Positions 6,752 through 8,716 of a DNA stretch of 8,716 nt are shown one piece after another. A model generated the notes under the pieces. It ran no database searches. It was not told where the DNA came from and worked only from the letters and a program-made list of their open reading frames with translations. Location of the stretch: the NCBI GenBank assembly GCA_048497495.1, contig JAFHCF010000166.1:1-8716 (forward strand), given 5' to 3'. The DNA comes from JAFHCF01 sp048497495 (lineage in GTDB: Bacteria; Pseudomonadota; Alphaproteobacteria; Rhizobiales; Ancalomicrobiaceae). Each line of letters opens with the position of its first letter. Position 1 is the first letter of the stretch. Made by a program: the position numbers and the translations under genes.

Positions 6752-6795
6752 GTTCGCCATCCGGTCCGGAGTTCACGATGCGAACACGATGTTCG
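6752..6795. promoter_or_regulatory. Cluster of GTTC/GAAC half-sites upstream of pcaF
   Basis: GTTC occurs at 6752-6755, 6771-6774 and 6791-6794, spaced 19 and 20 bp, close to two helical turns. GAAC at 6782-6785 pairs with its neighbours to give GTTC-N7-GAAC (6771-6785, 15 bp) and the perfect palindrome CGAAC-ACGAT-GTTCG (6781-6795). The 15-bp element read on the minus strand begins GTTCG, as does the motif before pcaR. The repeats are seen; binding by PcaR is inference. Confidence 0.4.
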
Positions 6796-6823
6796 CGGGC
6801 GCGGCGGGACGTCGAGGGCCGGA

Positions 6824-6880
6824 GGCTGAACGGCGGAACGGCTGAACGGCGGGAGACGGCGAGACGGCGAGACGGGACGG
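6824..6880. repeat. Short GC-rich tandem repeat
   Basis: Two 16-bp units beginning GGCTGAACGGCGG (6824-6839 and 6840-6855) are followed by two perfect copies of ACGGCGAG (6856-6863 and 6864-6871) and a degenerate ACGGGACGG (6872-6880). The stretch lies in non-coding sequence downstream of the ABC ATPase and upstream of pcaF. It probably arose by replication slippage; no function is evident. Confidence 0.6.
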
Positions 6881-6989
6881 TGAGCGCTGCCGGAATCGGA
6901 GGGCAGGATCGCGGGACGCGTAGCGGGGGCGGGCGTGGGGCGATGGCAGTCGATCGGAAGGGGCGGAGGCGAGGGCGCGGCGCGGGGTC

Positions 6990-7778
6990 TCAGGCGCCGA
7001 GGGCGGGCTCCATGGCTTCGGTGCGCCCGCCGAGGGCGCCGAGCGGGGTCACGGTCGGGCGGGCGTGTTCGTCGAGGGTGACCCGCGCCTCCACCCCCCA
7101 GACCTCGGCGAGGAGGTCGCGGTCGATCACCACTTCCGGCACGCCGCAGCGATGCAGCCGTCCGTGCGCCAGCACCACCACGCGATCGGCGAAGCGAGCG
7201 GCGGCGTTGAGGTCGTGCAGGGTCACGAGGGTGGTCAGGCCCCGGGTCCGGGTCTCGCGGCGGACGAGATCGAGCAGGTGGAGCTGGTTCCTGAGGTCGA
7301 GGGCGCTGGTCGGCTCGTCGAGAAAGATCACCCGGGGTTCGCGCGCCAGCACCTGGGCGAACTGCACCAGTTGACGCTGGCCGCCGGAGAGGTCGCCGAC
7401 ATGAGCCTCGGCGAGATCGGCGATGCCGATCGCCGCGAGCGCCCGCGAGGCGGCGGCGAGGTCGCCCTGCGACACCTTGATCCCGAGCCGCGACAGGCGA
7501 CCGAGCAGCACCACCTCGAAGACGGTGAGCACCGCCCGGGTGGCGACGTCCTGCGCCATGTAGCCGATCGCCTCGCGCGGGATCGACGCCGCCCCGCCCC
7601 ACGTGACGCGTCCCGCATGGGGCACGATCCCGCCGAGCGCCCTGAGAAGGGTGGTCTTGCCGGCGCCGTTGGGACCGAGCAGCGCCGTCACCGTCCCCGG
7701 CTCGGCGACGAAGTCGAGCCCGTGGAGAATGGCGCGACCGCCGAGCCGGACGCCGAGACCCTGAACCGAGATCCTCAC
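6990..7778 (-). CDS. ABC transporter ATP-binding protein, iron-complex/B12 importer type (FecE/FhuC/BtuD-like)
   Basis: This 262-residue cytoplasmic ATPase would drive import through the FecCD permease encoded just upstream. All nucleotide-binding motifs are intact: Walker A GPNGAGKTT (35-43), Q-loop Gln76 (YMAQD), signature LSGGQ (130-134), Walker B VIFLDE (150-155), D-loop SALD (158-161) and H-loop His188 (TLHDLN). The start is GTG at 7778, which overlaps the permease TGA in the shared GTGA, so the two are probably translationally coupled. The frame continues upstream, but only as a shadow of the permease gene. After residue 235 the C-terminal tail is short and not conserved. The substrate (ferric siderophore, haem, cobalamin or an oxyanion) cannot be decided without the binding-protein gene, which is not in view. 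Confidence 0.92.
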   Translation of the reverse strand: MRISVQGLGVRLGGRAILHGLDFVAEPGTVTALLGPNGAGKTTLLRALGGIVPHAGRVTWGGAASIPREAIGYMAQDVATRAVLTVFEVVLLGRLSRLGIKVSQGDLAAASRALAAIGIADLAEAHVGDLSGGQRQLVQFAQVLAREPRVIFLDEPTSALDLRNQLHLLDLVRRETRTRGLTTLVTLHDLNAAARFADRVVVLAHGRLHRCGVPEVVIDRDLLAEVWGVEARVTLDEHARPTVTPLGALGGRTEAMEPALGA

Positions 7779-8716
7779 CAGAAGGCCCTCCGCGTGCGCA
7801 TCACCAGGAAGAGGAAGAAGGGAACGCCGATCAGCGCCGTGACGATGCCGATGGGAAAGATCGCCCCCGGCACCACCGACTTGGAGAGGATCGAGGCGAG
7901 GGAGAGCAGCAGCGCGCCGATCAGCGCCGACCCCGGCAGGAAGTAGCGTTGATCCTCGCCGATGGTCATCCGCGCCACATGCGGGGCGACGAGGCCGACG
8001 AAGCCGATGGTGCCGACGAAGGCGACCGCGGCCGCCGTCAACACCGAGACCACCGCCAACGATCGCATCCGCAGCGCGGTGACCCCGACGCCGAGCGCCG
8101 CCGCCCGTTCGTCGCCGAGCTTCAGCGCGGTCAGCCGCCAGGCGTCGCGCGCCAGGATCGGCACCATCAGGAGGATCGCCACGGCGACGATCGTGAGCCG
8201 TCCCCAGGTCGCCTTGGTCAGGCTGCCGAACAGCCAGAAGACGATCTGCGACAGCGCCTCGGGCGAGGCGACGAACTGCAGCAGGGCGGTCAGCGCCTGG
8301 AACAGGAAGAGCAGCGCCACCCCGGCCAGAACCAGCCCCTCCGGCGTCGCGCCGCGTGCCCGCCCCAGCCCCCAGACGGCGGCCGAGGCGAGCGAGGCGA
8401 AGACGAAGGCGGCGAGCGGGATCGCCTCCGCCTCGTCGATCGGCAATGTCGTGCCGAGGACGATCACCAGCGAGGCGCCGAAACCGGCGCCCGAGGCGAC
8501 GCCGAGCGTGTAGCCCGACGCCAGCGGGTTGGCGAGGATGGTCTGCATCACCGCCCCCGTCAGCCCCAGCCCGGCGCCGACGACCAGCGCCATCAGCGCC
8601 ACCGGCAGGCGGATCGTCCACACGATGGTGTCGACGGTGCGATCCTCGGCCAACCGCAGGATCGAGCGCGCCACCGTCGCCGGCGCGAGGAACGCCGGGC
8701 CGGTGCCGACGTCGAC
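7775..8716 (-). CDS. FecCD-family ABC transporter permease, N-terminus cut by the window edge
   Basis: This is an inner-membrane permease of the BtuC/FecCD/FhuB family that imports iron complexes, haem or cobalamin. The reading frame stays open to the right edge, giving 313 visible residues ending MRTRRAFW. Family members have about 330-360 residues, so roughly the first transmembrane helix is missing. A GTG at 8674 is in frame but lies inside conserved sequence (WTIRLPVALMALVVGAGLGLTGAVMQ follows shortly), so it is not the real start. Family landmarks include NPLASGYTLGVASGAGFGASL early on, several hydrophobic helices, GFVGLVAPHVARMTIGEDQRY with the conserved PHxxR loop, and PIGIVTALIGVPFFLFLVMRTRR at the end. 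The stop overlaps the ATPase start by 4 bp, as in an operon. Where many relatives have an ELPIG-like motif, this one reads IFPIG. Confidence 0.93.
   Translation of the reverse strand, partial: VDVGTGPAFLAPATVARSILRLAEDRTVDTIVWTIRLPVALMALVVGAGLGLTGAVMQTILANPLASGYTLGVASGAGFGASLVIVLGTTLPIDEAEAIPLAAFVFASLASAAVWGLGRARGATPEGLVLAGVALLFLFQALTALLQFVASPEALSQIVFWLFGSLTKATWGRLTIVAVAILLMVPILARDAWRLTALKLGDERAAALGVGVTALRMRSLAVVSVLTAAAVAFVGTIGFVGLVAPHVARMTIGEDQRYFLPGSALIGALLLSLASILSKSVVPGAIFPIGIVTALIGVPFFLFLVMRTRRAFW

Larger units (their letters stand above)
6577..6989. other. 413-bp intergenic region between the ABC ATPase and pcaF
   Basis: No gene was found. From pcaF outward on its strand the stretch holds a leader of about 130 nt, including a GC hairpin CCGGC-CTCG-GCCGG near 6645-6660; a weak sigma70-like promoter candidate (6715-6743); a cluster of GTTC/GAAC half-sites (6752-6795); and a short tandem repeat (6824-6880). 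From 6881 to 6989 is GC-rich sequence downstream of the ATPase stop, with no hairpin I could support. Confidence 0.6.

Noticed and set aside
5758..7374. A long plus-strand open frame opposite pcaF and the ABC ATPase
   Set aside because: It overlaps two well-supported genes on the other strand, spans the intergenic region, and is Arg/Gly/Ala-rich with no family signature.
5374..7602. A 742-codon version of pcaF with a long N-terminal extension
   Set aside because: The extension crosses the intergenic region and the antisense strand of the ABC ATPase without recognisable domains, while PcaF from 6576 already has its canonical N-terminus and length.
6990..8621. A 543-codon fused ABC protein
   Set aside because: Its first half is an out-of-frame shadow of the permease gene. 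The ATPase starts at GTG 7778, overlapping the permease stop.
1..8716. CRISPR array, tRNA, rRNA, transposase or attachment sites
   Set aside because: No regularly spaced repeats, cloverleaf sequence, transposase motif or flanking direct repeats were seen.

Overview
The window looks like chromosomal DNA of a GC-rich alphaproteobacterium, probably Hyphomicrobiales/Rhizobiales. The basis is very high GC, long open shadow frames opposite every gene, PheT and PcaF sequences of alphaproteobacterial type, and a C-rich/G-rich palindromic repeat of a kind common between genes in that group. No mobile element, tRNA, rRNA or CRISPR array was seen. Family assignments come from reading the proteins; no search was run.

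Layout from left to right. Positions 1-174 hold a palindromic intergenic repeat and the leader of pheT. pheT (175-2595, +) is a complete phenylalanyl-tRNA synthetase beta chain followed at once by a strong hairpin. A family III (CaiB/BaiF) CoA-transferase (2662-3885, +) comes next and ends at a hairpin that fills the 25-bp gap to the next element. From 3911 to 4320 on the minus strand lies a broken remnant. It joins the N-terminus of a 2-oxoacid:acceptor oxidoreductase gamma subunit, carrying a 1-nt frameshift, to a C-terminal piece of a GltD-like FAD/NAD(P) oxidoreductase that is itself cut short. pcaR (4603-5367, +), an IclR-family regulator, converges on pcaF (5374-6576, -), beta-ketoadipyl-CoA thiolase, with only 6 bp between the stops. 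A 413-bp non-coding gap (6577-6989) holds the pcaF leader, a candidate promoter, a cluster of GTTC/GAAC half-sites and a short tandem repeat. Last is the end of an iron-complex/B12-type ABC importer on the minus strand: a FecCD permease (7775 to beyond the right edge) whose stop overlaps the GTG start of its ATPase (6990-7778).

How the genes fit together. PcaR and PcaF belong to the last steps of the beta-ketoadipate route for aromatic compounds (3-oxoadipyl-CoA to succinyl-CoA plus acetyl-CoA). The usual partner genes pcaI and pcaJ are not in the window. The family III CoA-transferase lies nearby but need not be part of the pathway. The remnant suggests that a larger 2-oxoacid oxidoreductase cluster once stood between the CoA-transferase and pcaR and was lost by deletion. 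I see no convincing new system. The most interesting points are the chimeric gene remnant, the operator-like sequences shared by the pcaR and pcaF upstream regions, and the hairpins at the convergent gene ends.
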